Positions 24,490-32,769 of a stretch of DNA of 64,000 nt are shown here, piece by piece. Positions within the stretch are counted from its first letter, which is position 1. Each line of letters starts with the position of its first letter. Under the pieces are notes generated by a model. The model searched no databases. It was not told the DNA's origin and saw nothing but the letters and a program-made list of their open reading frames with translations. This stretch comes from Mucilaginibacter agri (lineage in GTDB: Bacteria > Bacteroidota > Bacteroidia > Sphingobacteriales > Sphingobacteriaceae): positions 1 to 64,000 of the forward strand of contig NZ_WWEO01000043.1 of NCBI RefSeq assembly GCF_009928685.1, in the 5' to 3' direction. The position numbers were made by a program, and so were the translations under genes.

Positions 24490-27060
24490 ATGCAATTTAA
24501 CCTACGCCTCATCCTCGTCCTGCTGTGCGCATTTGTTTTAGCCAATGCCTACGCTGGCACCCCCGTTGTACATATCGAACCTAAGCCTTTGTGGCTCAAT
24601 GCTCCAAATCCCTATACCGGCAAAATTGCTGCGCGCGAAGTGGAGAACGGCTATTTCTTCCAGCTAAACGAAGAGCAGATCCACGTGGAAAAACAGGCAG
24701 ATTACCGGCATAACATTCTCGAGATTGTGTCTGAGGCAGGTATCCAGAACGCATCACAAATTTCGGTTGGCTTTGACCCTGCTTACGAGCAAATTGCCTT
24801 TCACGAGATTACTGTTTGGCGTAACAATAAGCCATTGTCGCGCTTAAAGCCCGGGTTGTTTAAAGTGTTGGCCGACGAGAAAGAACTGGCCGATTTTATT
24901 TACCAGGGCAGCTACTCGGCCTATTGCATTTTAGACGACATCCGCAAAGGCGACTGCATAGAATACTCTTATACCATAACCGGCCGAAACCCGATTTTCG
25001 ATAACAAATTTAGCCGCGATCTTTATTTTCAAGGCTCGCAGCCTATTGCGCACCTTTATAAAGCGCTGTTGGTATTACCTCAGCGGCAATTGCATTTTAA
25101 AGAATTTAATAAACCCGTTAAAAGCATATCGTCGATAAAAAATGGGCTGCAATGCTACGAGTGGGAAAGCTATCAGGTAAAACCAGAGTGGGACTATAAC
25201 AACCAACCCGGCTGGTATAACGCCTACCCCTATGTACAGATAAGCGATTACAATAGTTGGCAGGAGGTTACAGATTGGGCCTTAAAGATAAACCCTATTG
25301 ATACCCATCTCAACGGCGAATTGGCTATGCGTGTTGCCGCCCTTAAAGCAGCAGCGGGTAATGATAAAGAAAAATATTTTAATAGCGCTGTTAGAATGGT
25401 GCAGGATGAAGTGCGGTACATGGGGATAGAAATTGGTCAGTATTCGCACCGTGCCAATAGCCCCCAGCGGGTTTATAACCAGCGTTATGGCGATTGTAAA
25501 GATAAATCGCTGTTGCTGGCATCAATACTACAAGCAGGTGGTATTGATGCCAATATAGTGTTAGTTAACGCCGATATTGAAGGGCATATAGCGCAGTTTA
25601 TTCCAACTCCTAATGCCTTTAACCACGCGGTGGTTACCGCTAATGTAAATGGCAAGCAGGTGTGGGTAGACGCCACAATCTCCTACCAACGGGGTGCCGG
25701 CACTAATATTTATTTCCCCAACTATGGTAAAGGGCTGGTGGTTAAAGCAGGTAGTAATGAGCTCACCAGCATACCGCCATCCAAAGCCGGTAAAAGAGTA
25801 GTGACCGAAACCTATAGCATTGCTAATGAAAAGGGGGCTATGAAACTCGATGTAAAATCTACCTATACCCTAAATGAGGCTGATGATATGCGAAGCCAGC
25901 TGGCTGCTACCGGTATGGCCGAAACCGAGAAAAATTATCTGAATTACTATAAAAAGATCTACCCCAAAATAAGTACTAAAGATTCGGTTACGGTAGTTGA
26001 TAACGAAAGCAAAAACGAGTTGACTACTATAGAGCATTACTCGTTGCCGACTATACTTAAATTAGATAAAGAGACAGGAAAATACAATGGATCGGTATAT
26101 GCCAATTACATTAACGATAACCTGCCTTCGATATCTAATACAGCCCGTGTACCTATAGCCGTGGCTTATCCTAACAATGTGTATTATACAGCCCAACTGG
26201 TTTTACCATCTACTTGGAACGTTGAAAATAGCCATACAGAAGTAGATAAGGATGCTTTCCGTTTTTCGGCGGACAGATCGACGAACGGAGACACCTTGAA
26301 TCTTAAATATTATTACCAGGCCCGGCAAGACTACATTGCTGTTGACAAATTTGACGAGTACCGCGAAAGTGTAAAAGATATTTCTGACAACAAGCTTTCT
26401 TTTAGTTTTACCTACACGCCCGATGTTAACGCTCTGCCCTTCAGGCCTAATTACTGGCTAATAGGCGGCGCCATTTTACTGGCTTTGGCATTAGGTGCCA
26501 TCGGCATTAAAATTTACCGCACCGAAACCCCCGGCATTATGTTTACTTATGGCTCTAGCTTTGTACCGTTAGGCGGTTGGCTGTGGTTTATTGCGCTTGG
26601 CTTGGCTGTAACCCCTATCGCAGTTTTGGCAACAACAATAAATGCCGGCTTTTTTGATGTAAATAAATGGCACAACTTTGTGGTACGGGGTGCTTGGGCT
26701 TATAAAACCACAATTATTTTCGAAATGGCGGGAAATATTATGCTTATCTGCTATTCGATATTCTGCTTTGTTTTGTTAATAAACAGGCGAGATATCTTAC
26801 CCAAATTTATTACGGGCTTGTATGCCTTCTGTATCTTGTTTGCCTTACTCGATTGTATTCTTAGTTCGATCCTGAACAACGCGGCAAGTGAAGCAACCGT
26901 CAAAGCATTAACCCGCGCCATTGTTGGTGGGCTAATCTGGATACCCTACTTCCAACGTTCTACCCGGGTGCAAGAAACCTTTATAGTGCCGTATCCGGCA
27001 TCTAATTTTGGTTATGAAACAGCAGAGATAAGTGAAAACGTAGAGTCAGAAGTGGAATAG
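24490..27060 (+). CDS. DUF3857-transglutaminase-DUF2569 membrane protein
   Basis: An 856-residue protein: signal peptide (residues 1-22, LILVLLCAFVLANAYA), a DUF3857 beta-rich domain (about 55-210), a transglutaminase-like core with catalytic Cys in YGDCKDKS near 335, His in AFNHAVV near 379 and Asp in VWVDATI near 394, then beta-rich sequence, and a C-terminal block of four or five membrane helices (about 655-830) that begins PLGGWLWFIALGL, as in DUF2569. DUF3857-transglutaminase proteins are common in Bacteroidota periplasm, but the fused DUF2569 membrane block is less usual. Start ATG 24490 is preferred to TTG 24466 because of the signal peptide. Role unknown. Confidence 0.9.
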   Translation: MQFNLRLILVLLCAFVLANAYAGTPVVHIEPKPLWLNAPNPYTGKIAAREVENGYFFQLNEEQIHVEKQADYRHNILEIVSEAGIQNASQISVGFDPAYEQIAFHEITVWRNNKPLSRLKPGLFKVLADEKELADFIYQGSYSAYCILDDIRKGDCIEYSYTITGRNPIFDNKFSRDLYFQGSQPIAHLYKALLVLPQRQLHFKEFNKPVKSISSIKNGLQCYEWESYQVKPEWDYNNQPGWYNAYPYVQISDYNSWQEVTDWALKINPIDTHLNGELAMRVAALKAAAGNDKEKYFNSAVRMVQDEVRYMGIEIGQYSHRANSPQRVYNQRYGDCKDKSLLLASILQAGGIDANIVLVNADIEGHIAQFIPTPNAFNHAVVTANVNGKQVWVDATISYQRGAGTNIYFPNYGKGLVVKAGSNELTSIPPSKAGKRVVTETYSIANEKGAMKLDVKSTYTLNEADDMRSQLAATGMAETEKNYLNYYKKIYPKISTKDSVTVVDNESKNELTTIEHYSLPTILKLDKETGKYNGSVYANYINDNLPSISNTARVPIAVAYPNNVYYTAQLVLPSTWNVENSHTEVDKDAFRFSADRSTNGDTLNLKYYYQARQDYIAVDKFDEYRESVKDISDNKLSFSFTYTPDVNALPFRPNYWLIGGAILLALALGAIGIKIYRTETPGIMFTYGSSFVPLGGWLWFIALGLAVTPIAVLATTINAGFFDVNKWHNFVVRGAWAYKTTIIFEMAGNIMLICYSIFCFVLLINRRDILPKFITGLYAFCILFALLDCILSSILNNAASEATVKALTRAIVGGLIWIPYFQRSTRVQETFIVPYPASNFGYETAEISENVESEVE

Positions 27061-27083
27061 CTAAAAAAGAATTCCTAATTATA

Positions 27084-27128
27084 AAAGGACGAAAGGCAAA
27101 GGGGCAATCCCTCAATCTTTCGTCCTTT
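27084..27128 (+). terminator. Terminator with GGACGAAAG stem
   Basis: AAAGGACGAAAG (27084-27095) pairs with CTTTCGTCCTTT (27117-27128). Fourth consecutive copy of the shared stem; followed by the GTCCGTCCG block. Confidence 0.75.
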
Positions 27129-27202
27129 GTTATTGAACTTCTTGTCCGTCCGTTTCCTTCCCCGATACACTGCGGATACTGGCGGAGGGCAGACTTATAA
27201 CT

Positions 27203-27451
27203 GTTTTGTCATGCAGAGCGATAGCGAAGCATCTTCTTCGCTATCATTAGCCGCTCTTCTAATCAGACTGCCAAAGCGCAGAAGATTATTAATGAGATTT
27301 TTATTTAAGTAGGTATTAATGAGCTTCCTGCGGTCGGTTCCTTCTCCGTCGGAATGACAAACTTTATAAAACGTCAACCTGTTTTTGTCATGCAGAGCGA
27401 TAGCGAAGCATCTTCTTCGCCATCATTAGTCGCCCTTCTAATTAGACAGCC
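27203..27451. repeat. Two direct copies of a dispersed TGTCATGCAGAGCG repeat
   Basis: TTTTGTCATGCAGAGCGATAGCGAAGCATCTTC-type sequence occurs at about 27204-27272 and again at 27382-27451 with few differences. The first copy is completed as a long imperfect palindrome by CTCCGTCGGAATGACAAA at 27345-27362. This fills most of the 432-base spacer between 27061 and 27492. No gene is inside. Confidence 0.8.
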
Positions 27452-27461
27452 TACATTGTTC

Positions 27462-27492
27462 TGTCTTGATTCCTGATTCTTGTCTCTTGCTT
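27462..27492 (-). repeat. GAATC-type 3' repeat after the peptidase gene
   Basis: On the minus strand, directly after the TAG, the sequence reads AGCAAGAGACAAGAATCAGG and then AATCAAGACAG: the same purine-rich repeat as after der, in the same orientation relative to its gene. Confidence 0.75.
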
Positions 27493-29616
27493 CTACCAAG
27501 CCACGCCCATATTATAAAACATAAATGCCCATTTATCAGCCTGCTGATTAATTACCTGGGCTGTTGATTGCCCTGCACCGTGACCGGCGTTGGTTTCTAT
27601 GCGGATTAACACCGGTGCCTGCCCTTGCTGATCTTCCTGCAAGCGGGCTGCAAACTTAAACGAGTGTGCTGGTACTACGCGGTCGTCGTGATCGGCGGTG
27701 GTAACCATGGTGGCAGGGTAGTCGGCAGGTTTAAGGGCATGGTACGGCGAATAATGGTACAGGTAGTTAAACATCTGCTCGCTATCTTCGGCGGTGCCGT
27801 AATCATAAGCCCAGCCTGCGCCTGCTGTAAATTTATTGTAGCGCAACATATCCATAACACCCACAGCCGGGAAAGCCACCTTGCATAAGTCGGGGCGCTG
27901 GGTCATGGTGGCGCCGATGAGCAGGCCGCCGTTAGATCCGCCCGAAATAGCCAGGTAATCTTTCGATGTATATTTATGTTCTATCAGGTATTCGGCGGCG
28001 GCTATAAAATCGTCGAAAACGTTCTGCTTTTTCATCTTAATACCCGCACGGTGCCAGGTTTCGCCATATTCGCCGCCACCACGCAGGTTAGGTACCGCGT
28101 AAATACCGCCATGCTCTAACAGCACAATATTGCTGGTGCTAAAGGCAGGCGTAAGGCTCACCCCAAAACCACCGTAAGCGTACAGCATGGTAGGGTTGTG
28201 CCCGTTAAGCACGATGCCTTTTTTATAGGTGATGATCATCGGTACCTTAGTGCCATCCTTAGATTTATAGAAAACCTGTTTGCTCTCGTACAACGATGGG
28301 TCGAACTGTACGTTAGGTTTTTTGTACACGGTAGATTTTCCGCTGGCGATATCATACTTAAATATAGTGCTCGGATAAACATAGCTGGTAAAGGTATAGT
28401 ACAATTCCTTTTCCTCTTTTTTAGCGCCGAAGCCTGCAGCCGTACCCACACCCGGCAAGGCTACGGTATGCTCTAGCTTGCCATCCATATTGTATTGCAG
28501 CACCAGCGAAGTAGCATCCTGCAAGTATTCGGCAAATATCTTCTGACCGCCGGTGCTTACCGTAAGGGCATTTTTGGTTTGGGCAATCAGATCTTTCCAA
28601 TGTGTAACACCGGGGTTGGCGGCATCAACCGTAACCACACGGTGATTAGGCGCATAAAGGTTGGTGTAGATGTATAGTTTGCTGCCAATGTTATCTACCA
28701 CAATATGGTCGTTATCGAAATTGGCAACCACGTTAACAATGGTGCTGTTGGGTTGGCTAAGGTCTTGAATATAAAGTTCGTTGCCGGTGGTGCTGTTGGC
28801 AGCTGTAATTACCAGGTAACGTTCATCTTCGGTTAAGTAAGCGCCAATATAGCGGCGTGGGGTTTGCTCGCCGCCGAAAATGAGTTTATCGGTGCTTTGC
28901 GAGGTGCCCAGCTTGTGGTAATACAGTTTGTGGTACTGCGTCATGCCGCTTAACTGGCTGCCTGCTTTGGGCTTATCATAGCTGCTATAGTAGAAGCCGT
29001 CGTTACCTTTCCAGGCAATACCGCTAAATTTTACGTCGAGCAGGGTATCGCCAACAACACTTTTGTCTGATGCTTTGAGGATGATCACCTTGCGCCAGTC
29101 GCTGCCACCTTCAGAGATCTGGTAGGCTGCCAGGCTGCCGTCTTTGGTAAAGTCGAGGCCCTGCAATGATGTAGTGCCGTCTTTAGAAAACTGGTTAGGG
29201 TCTAAGAAAACCTCGGGCTCCTGGCCTTCTTTCTGCCGATAAATAACACTTTGGCTTTGCAAGCCGCTATTGCGGCTAAAGTAGGTCCATTCGCCCTGCT
29301 TTTGCGGTGCGCCAAATTTCTCGTAATTCCACAACACCTCCAGGCGTTTGCGGATGGCGTCGCGATAGGGGATTTGATCCAGGTAGGCGTGTGTAACCTT
29401 GTTTTCTGCCTGCACCCAGGCCTTGGTATCCTCGGCGCGGTCATCTTCGAGCCAGCGATATGGGTCGGGCACGGTGGTGCCGAAATAGGTGTTAACGGTA
29501 TCCACTTTTTTGGTAACCGGGTAAGGCAGCGTTTTCATAGTAGTAGTTTGGGCAATTGCCGAACCACCCAACAAGGTAGCCAGCGGTAAACACATCATCA
29601 ATGCTTTCATTAACAT
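27493..29616 (-). CDS. Prolyl oligopeptidase (S9A), exported
   Basis: A 707-residue S9 serine peptidase that cleaves after proline in short peptides. Signal peptide in the first 22 residues (ALMMCLPLATLLGGSAIAQ). A seven-blade propeller domain fills the first two thirds after PYPVTKKVDTVNTYFGTTVPDPYRWLEDD, which is the hallmark opening. Catalytic Ser is in GGSNGGLL near residue 559, the Asp is probably in TADHDDRVVP near 640, and the His in NAGHGAGQS near 677. ATG 29616 (or 29610) is chosen; the longer frame starts at a TTG. The periplasmic location is inferred from the signal. A GAATC repeat follows the stop directly. Confidence 0.95.
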   Translation of the reverse strand: MLMKALMMCLPLATLLGGSAIAQTTTMKTLPYPVTKKVDTVNTYFGTTVPDPYRWLEDDRAEDTKAWVQAENKVTHAYLDQIPYRDAIRKRLEVLWNYEKFGAPQKQGEWTYFSRNSGLQSQSVIYRQKEGQEPEVFLDPNQFSKDGTTSLQGLDFTKDGSLAAYQISEGGSDWRKVIILKASDKSVVGDTLLDVKFSGIAWKGNDGFYYSSYDKPKAGSQLSGMTQYHKLYYHKLGTSQSTDKLIFGGEQTPRRYIGAYLTEDERYLVITAANSTTGNELYIQDLSQPNSTIVNVVANFDNDHIVVDNIGSKLYIYTNLYAPNHRVVTVDAANPGVTHWKDLIAQTKNALTVSTGGQKIFAEYLQDATSLVLQYNMDGKLEHTVALPGVGTAAGFGAKKEEKELYYTFTSYVYPSTIFKYDIASGKSTVYKKPNVQFDPSLYESKQVFYKSKDGTKVPMIITYKKGIVLNGHNPTMLYAYGGFGVSLTPAFSTSNIVLLEHGGIYAVPNLRGGGEYGETWHRAGIKMKKQNVFDDFIAAAEYLIEHKYTSKDYLAISGGSNGGLLIGATMTQRPDLCKVAFPAVGVMDMLRYNKFTAGAGWAYDYGTAEDSEQMFNYLYHYSPYHALKPADYPATMVTTADHDDRVVPAHSFKFAARLQEDQQGQAPVLIRIETNAGHGAGQSTAQVINQQADKWAFMFYNMGVAW

Positions 29617-29703
29617 TAGGGTTATGTGAGTGGCTAATATAGTTGCTTTAGGGGCATAAGTCAATAGGTAGCACCTGTCACTCCCATATTAATACCTCCA
29701 CCC

Positions 29704-29732
29704 GTCATGCTGAACTTGTTTCAGCACCCCAC
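29704..29732. repeat. Half copy of the GTCATGCTGAAC repeat
   Basis: GTCATGCTGAACTTGTTTCA and GCACCCCAC: single arm of the palindromic family found whole at 50341-50451 and 56164-56270. Confidence 0.7.
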
Positions 29733-29820
29733 ATGCTAAGTGTACGCGCACACTCGTTTTTCATTAGGAAAGGCAGTGGGTAATATGAATCGCCGGTGGA
29801 TGTTACTTTTTCTTTCCGCA

Positions 29821-29898
29821 AGAAAGAAGTACTAAGAAAGAAGTACTAAGAAAGAAGTACTAAGAAAGAAGTACTAAGAAAGAAGTACTAAGAAAGAA
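29821..29898. repeat. 14-bp tandem repeat (about 5.6 copies)
   Basis: Five exact units AGAAAGAAGTACTA (29821-29890) are followed by a partial unit to 29898. Perfect units suggest recent slippage. It lies in the 474-base gene-free spacer 29617-30090, which also holds a GC-rich imperfect hairpin near 30020-30070. Confidence 0.9.
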
Positions 29899-30090
29899 CT
29901 CGTGGCTGCTTTATTTTCTATTAAAGTTTCTGCTGTAGCTGGGCTGGTGATATCCGAAAATCAAGAGGCCACAATGGTTAGAGTGTGGAGGGTTCTGTGC
30001 GGGTAGTTGTCTCATAACCACGAACGGGAGACCACCCCCCGCTCCCGCAAGCGTCCCGCTTGTGGTATAACAGTAACAAAGCAGCTTCCC

Positions 30091-30951
30091 CTACCTAAAA
30101 TACCCCGCATATTCCTTCGGCATTTCGGTAATTTGCTGTAGCTGGATATCTTTGTAATACACCTCTGCCGATTCGCTTTGGAGTTGGATTTTGCCTTGGG
30201 TGAGGGGTTTTATCGCGTCGCCGTCTTTGTAGCGCGAATTGGCGAGGGCCATAGCTACCTTGCCGTTTACCAGGTGCAGGGCCTTATCGCCAAAAACGAT
30301 GAGTTCGAGGTTGGTCCATGCGCCGTCGGCTTTGGTTTCGTAGTCGGCAATGGCCTGGCAATAGCCGCCGTATTCGCGTTTTTCGCCTTTGGGGTCGAAA
30401 ATATAGGTGGTGGTATCCCGCCGCTTGGTCGACCGTATATCCATCCGCGACGAAGCAATCGGCCAGTAATCGCCCATGGTACCTTCGCCCACCTGAAACT
30501 CCTGCCCCAGCATCCACGAGTGCCAGTAATCAACCCCCGAAGGCCCCTGCGAGTTATACAACACGCCCGAATCTTTGTATTCGTTCAGCCTCGGCACAAA
30601 CTTGTTTTTCCCCCAGCGCACTTTTAGCCGCAGGCGGTAGTTGGCATAGGCCTGTTTGGTAAACACGCAGCCATAAATTTCGCCGCTAATGCGCAGCATT
30701 GGTTCGCCGTTTTCCATCACCACGCTAAACACTTGTGCGGTATCTTTATCGTAGCCAATGGCCTTAACATCGTTTCCGGCAGCATCTTTGGGTATCTTGC
30801 CACCGTCGCCATCGGTATGCTTAAAGCTCAGGTAGGTGCTCCAGCGGCTCAGGTCTTTATCCAGCAGGTTCACCCATTTGCCCGCAGGCTGAAACGAGGT
30901 GCAAAGCATTAAACAAAAGCAGGCGCAAATAAAGGTGGCAACGGTTCTCAT
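30091..30951 (-). CDS. DUF1080 domain protein, exported
   Basis: A 286-residue exported protein with signal sequence (MRTVATFICACFCLMLCTSFQ). DUF1080 features: WVNLLDKDLSRWSTYLSF near residue 25, YANYRLRLKVRWG, DSGVLYNSQGPSG near 135, a WMLGQEFQVGEG motif and WTNLELIVFGDKALHLVNG near 215. A sugar-related hydrolase or binding role is known for some members. ATG 30951 is preferred to the frame start at 30978. A candidate -7 box lies at 30976-30983. A distant relative is at 7190-7909. Confidence 0.92.
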   Translation of the reverse strand: MRTVATFICACFCLMLCTSFQPAGKWVNLLDKDLSRWSTYLSFKHTDGDGGKIPKDAAGNDVKAIGYDKDTAQVFSVVMENGEPMLRISGEIYGCVFTKQAYANYRLRLKVRWGKNKFVPRLNEYKDSGVLYNSQGPSGVDYWHSWMLGQEFQVGEGTMGDYWPIASSRMDIRSTKRRDTTTYIFDPKGEKREYGGYCQAIADYETKADGAWTNLELIVFGDKALHLVNGKVAMALANSRYKDGDAIKPLTQGKIQLQSESAEVYYKDIQLQQITEMPKEYAGYFR

Positions 30952-30975
30952 GATTTTGATTTCGAGTGGTTTACA

Positions 30976-30983
30976 CAAACTTA
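30976..30983 (-). promoter_or_regulatory. -7 box for the DUF1080 gene
   Basis: TAAGTTTG on the minus strand, 24 bases before ATG 30951. Confidence 0.4.
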
Positions 30984-31053
30984 GTTAATAGCCCGGCCCA
31001 ATTGTTATGGTATTTTAACAAAAAGTTGAAGGATATGGGCAGGTTGGGTGTTA

Positions 31054-31109
31054 GTCATTAGCCACTGGTCATTGGCCATTAGTCATTAGCCATTAGTTGT
31101 TGGTCATTG
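31054..31109. repeat. Seven-base tandem repeat, eight units
   Basis: Eight diverged units of the type GTCATTA/GCCATTA run without gaps. Low-complexity heptad array in the 753-base gene-free spacer 30952-31704. Confidence 0.8.
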
Positions 31110-31227
31110 GAGTATTGGCTTTTTTTGTAAATTAATATTGGTAGCTTTTGGCAGCCGGCAGCCCCGCTTTCCGCTGTACTGCGTGCCGCTGCAATCGGGT
31201 TTAGGTTGGAGGGGTAGCTATATCATA

Positions 31228-31320
31228 TGTCATTGCGAGGAGGTACGACGAAGCAACCTCGTAGCTCTGCAGATCGACCATGTATGCGACGAGGTTGCCG
31301 CGCTATTGCTCGCAATGACA
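31228..31320. repeat. Palindromic TGTCATTGCGAG element, copy 1
   Basis: Ends TGTCATTGCGAG (31228-31239) and CTCGCAATGACA (31309-31320) are exact complements; inner GGTTGC/GCAACC also pair. About 93 bases. A second copy is at 45733-45819. Confidence 0.85.
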
Positions 31321-31351
31321 CGGTGGGAATGCAAGACAAGCCCTAAGCAAA

Positions 31352-31463
31352 TTATTCCCCTCTCGAGAGGGGTTGGGGGTGTGTTCTTTCTGTAAGCGAA
31401 TTTCGTAGAAACACACCCCTGCAACAGCACATGCCAGCCGCACCCCCTCTCAAGAGGGGAATA
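31352..31463. repeat. CCCCTCT/AGAGGGG palindromic element
   Basis: ATTCCCCTCTCGAGAGGGGT opens the element and CCCCCTCTCAAGAGGGGAAT closes it. Inner GGTGTGTT/AACACACC also pair. Confidence 0.75.
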
Positions 31464-31467
31464 GCTC

Positions 31468-31636
31468 TTGATTAGACAGAGTTTGTCATAAAAGCGCATG
31501 GGGATGTGCGATTCCCCTCCTTGGGGGGGTGTAGGGAGGGGTTTCTGCGATTGAATTGCGATGATACCCCTCCCTGCCATAGCTCAATCCGATGCGCCCC
31601 TCCCAAGGGGGGAATTTGAAAATTCTGTCTAATCAA
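31468..31636. mobile_element. Possible MITE-like element with 13-bp terminal inverted repeats
   Basis: TTGATTAGACAGA (31468-31480) and TCTGTCTAATCAA (31624-31636) are exact complements 169 bases apart end to end. The inside has a further palindrome of CCCCTCC/GGAGGGG blocks (about 31511-31618). No coding sequence and no clear target-site duplication was seen, so mobility is a guess. Confidence 0.45.
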
Positions 31637-31667
31637 ACGGACACGTTAATTGCTCTGTAGTTCGGGG

Positions 31668-31691
31668 GCTTCGAGTGCCTCAGCCTGACAA
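31668..31691. repeat. Half copy of the TTGTCAGGCTGAGGC repeat
   Basis: GCTTCGAGTGCCTCAGCCTG then ACAA: identical to the right arm of the palindrome at 33901-33979. It lies 14 bases from the 3' end of the epimerase gene. Confidence 0.75.
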
Positions 31692-31704
31692 TGCCGTTAG
31701 ATTA

Positions 31705-32715
31705 TCAACCTCTTAACCCTAACCCCGCATCTTCATTCAACACCCATTTTCCATCACTAAAAGCTGGTTTGGCAAATGGGTTGTTGCTCACTAAAAGGGG
31801 GCCATCCAGATCGGCCCAGTGGCATTGGGGGGCGAGGGCGGCGGCGGCGAGGGTGGCGCAGCTGGTTTCGCTCATGCAGCCTATTAATATTTTAAGGTCA
31901 AGCTGGCGGGCTTTGGCTATCATGCGTTGAGCTTCGTACAAGCCAGCCGATTTCATCAGCTTAATATTAATGCCATGATAAACGCCTTGGGCGCGGGTAA
32001 CATCGTCGAGGCGTTGTACGGCTTCGTCGGCAATAATGGGTATTGGGCTGCGCTCGGTAAGCCAGGCATTGCTGTCAAGATCGGCTTTTGGCATGGGCTG
32101 CTCAATCAGTAACACGCCTTGTTGGTGCAGCCAGTGGGTCATGTCGAGGCTTTGTTGCAGGTCGGTCCACCCTTGGTTGGCATCCACAAAAAGGGGGTTG
32201 TCGGTTACCGAACGTATGGTGTTTATAAGCTCCTTATCGCTATCGCGGCCAAGCTTCACTTTGATTATTTTGCAGTCGGCGGCATCCTTAATCTTCTCCC
32301 TAATCACCTCGGGCGTATCAATACCAATGGTAAAACTGGTAGCAGGCATCAAGGCAGGGTCGCTACCGAAAATTTGCCAGCAGGGCTTGTTTTGCAGCTT
32401 GCCATCCAGATCGTGCAGGGCAATATCAACGGCAGCTTTTATGGCGGGCATACCGGGGGCAATGCTATCGAGGTAGCTTAAAATCGACCCAAAATCAAAT
32501 GGATAACTAAACTGGCTTACATCTATCTTACTTAAAAATTGGGCGGCTGTTTCGTTGCTTTCGCCCATGTAGGGTACCATTGAGGCTTCGCCATAGCCTG
32601 TAAAGCCCTCGTGCTCAATCTGTACCAACACAATTGGGGTAGAGGTGCGCGAAAATTTTGCAATGGTGAAACGGTGTTTCAGATCGAGTTCGTAGAGGCG
32701 GTAAGTCAGTTTCAT
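31705..32715 (-). CDS. Dipeptide epimerase (enolase superfamily, muconate-lactonizing subgroup)
   Basis: A 336-residue enolase-superfamily enzyme, most like L-Ala-D/L-Glu epimerases that recycle murein peptides. Catalytic layout: KVKLG with two lysines near residue 151, metal ligands Asp in DANQGW near 178, Glu in IEQPMP near 203 and Asp in ADEAV near 230, and the opposite-face Lys in IKLMKSAG near 250. The N-terminal capping domain ends in GYGEASMVPYMGES. ATG 32715 is used; the longer frame to 32781 would cross the promoters. Divergent from 32770 with overlapping -7 boxes. Exact dipeptide specificity cannot be read. Confidence 0.92.
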   Translation of the reverse strand: MKLTYRLYELDLKHRFTIAKFSRTSTPIVLVQIEHEGFTGYGEASMVPYMGESNETAAQFLSKIDVSQFSYPFDFGSILSYLDSIAPGMPAIKAAVDIALHDLDGKLQNKPCWQIFGSDPALMPATSFTIGIDTPEVIREKIKDAADCKIIKVKLGRDSDKELINTIRSVTDNPLFVDANQGWTDLQQSLDMTHWLHQQGVLLIEQPMPKADLDSNAWLTERSPIPIIADEAVQRLDDVTRAQGVYHGINIKLMKSAGLYEAQRMIAKARQLDLKILIGCMSETSCATLAAAALAPQCHWADLDGPLLVSNNPFAKPAFSDGKWVLNEDAGLGLRG

Positions 32716-32724
32716 GTTAAAAAT

Positions 32725-32732
32725 CAAAGCTA
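32725..32732 (-). promoter_or_regulatory. -7 box of the epimerase gene, short leader
   Basis: TAGCTTTG on the minus strand, only 9 bases before ATG 32715. Confidence 0.5.
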
Positions 32733-32756
32733 AAAATTTAACGTAAAAATCATGGT

Positions 32757-32764
32757 TATCTTTG
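32757..32764 (+). promoter_or_regulatory. -7 box of the 32770 gene, short leader
   Basis: TATCTTTG, 5 bases before ATG 32770; the mRNA would be leaderless or nearly so. This excludes the upstream ATG at 32752 as a start from this promoter. Confidence 0.55.
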
Positions 32765-32769
32765 CAGCC

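Noticed and set aside
31230..31580. Open frame of 116 codons on the minus strand in the repeat spacer
   Set aside because: It is made entirely of palindromic repeat sequence (TPPTPLERG-like translations of CCCC blocks); no independent coding evidence.
31000..31700. Possible CRISPR array because of many short repeats
   Set aside because: Repeats are of different families, palindromic or in heptads, without regular spacers; no cas genes in the window.
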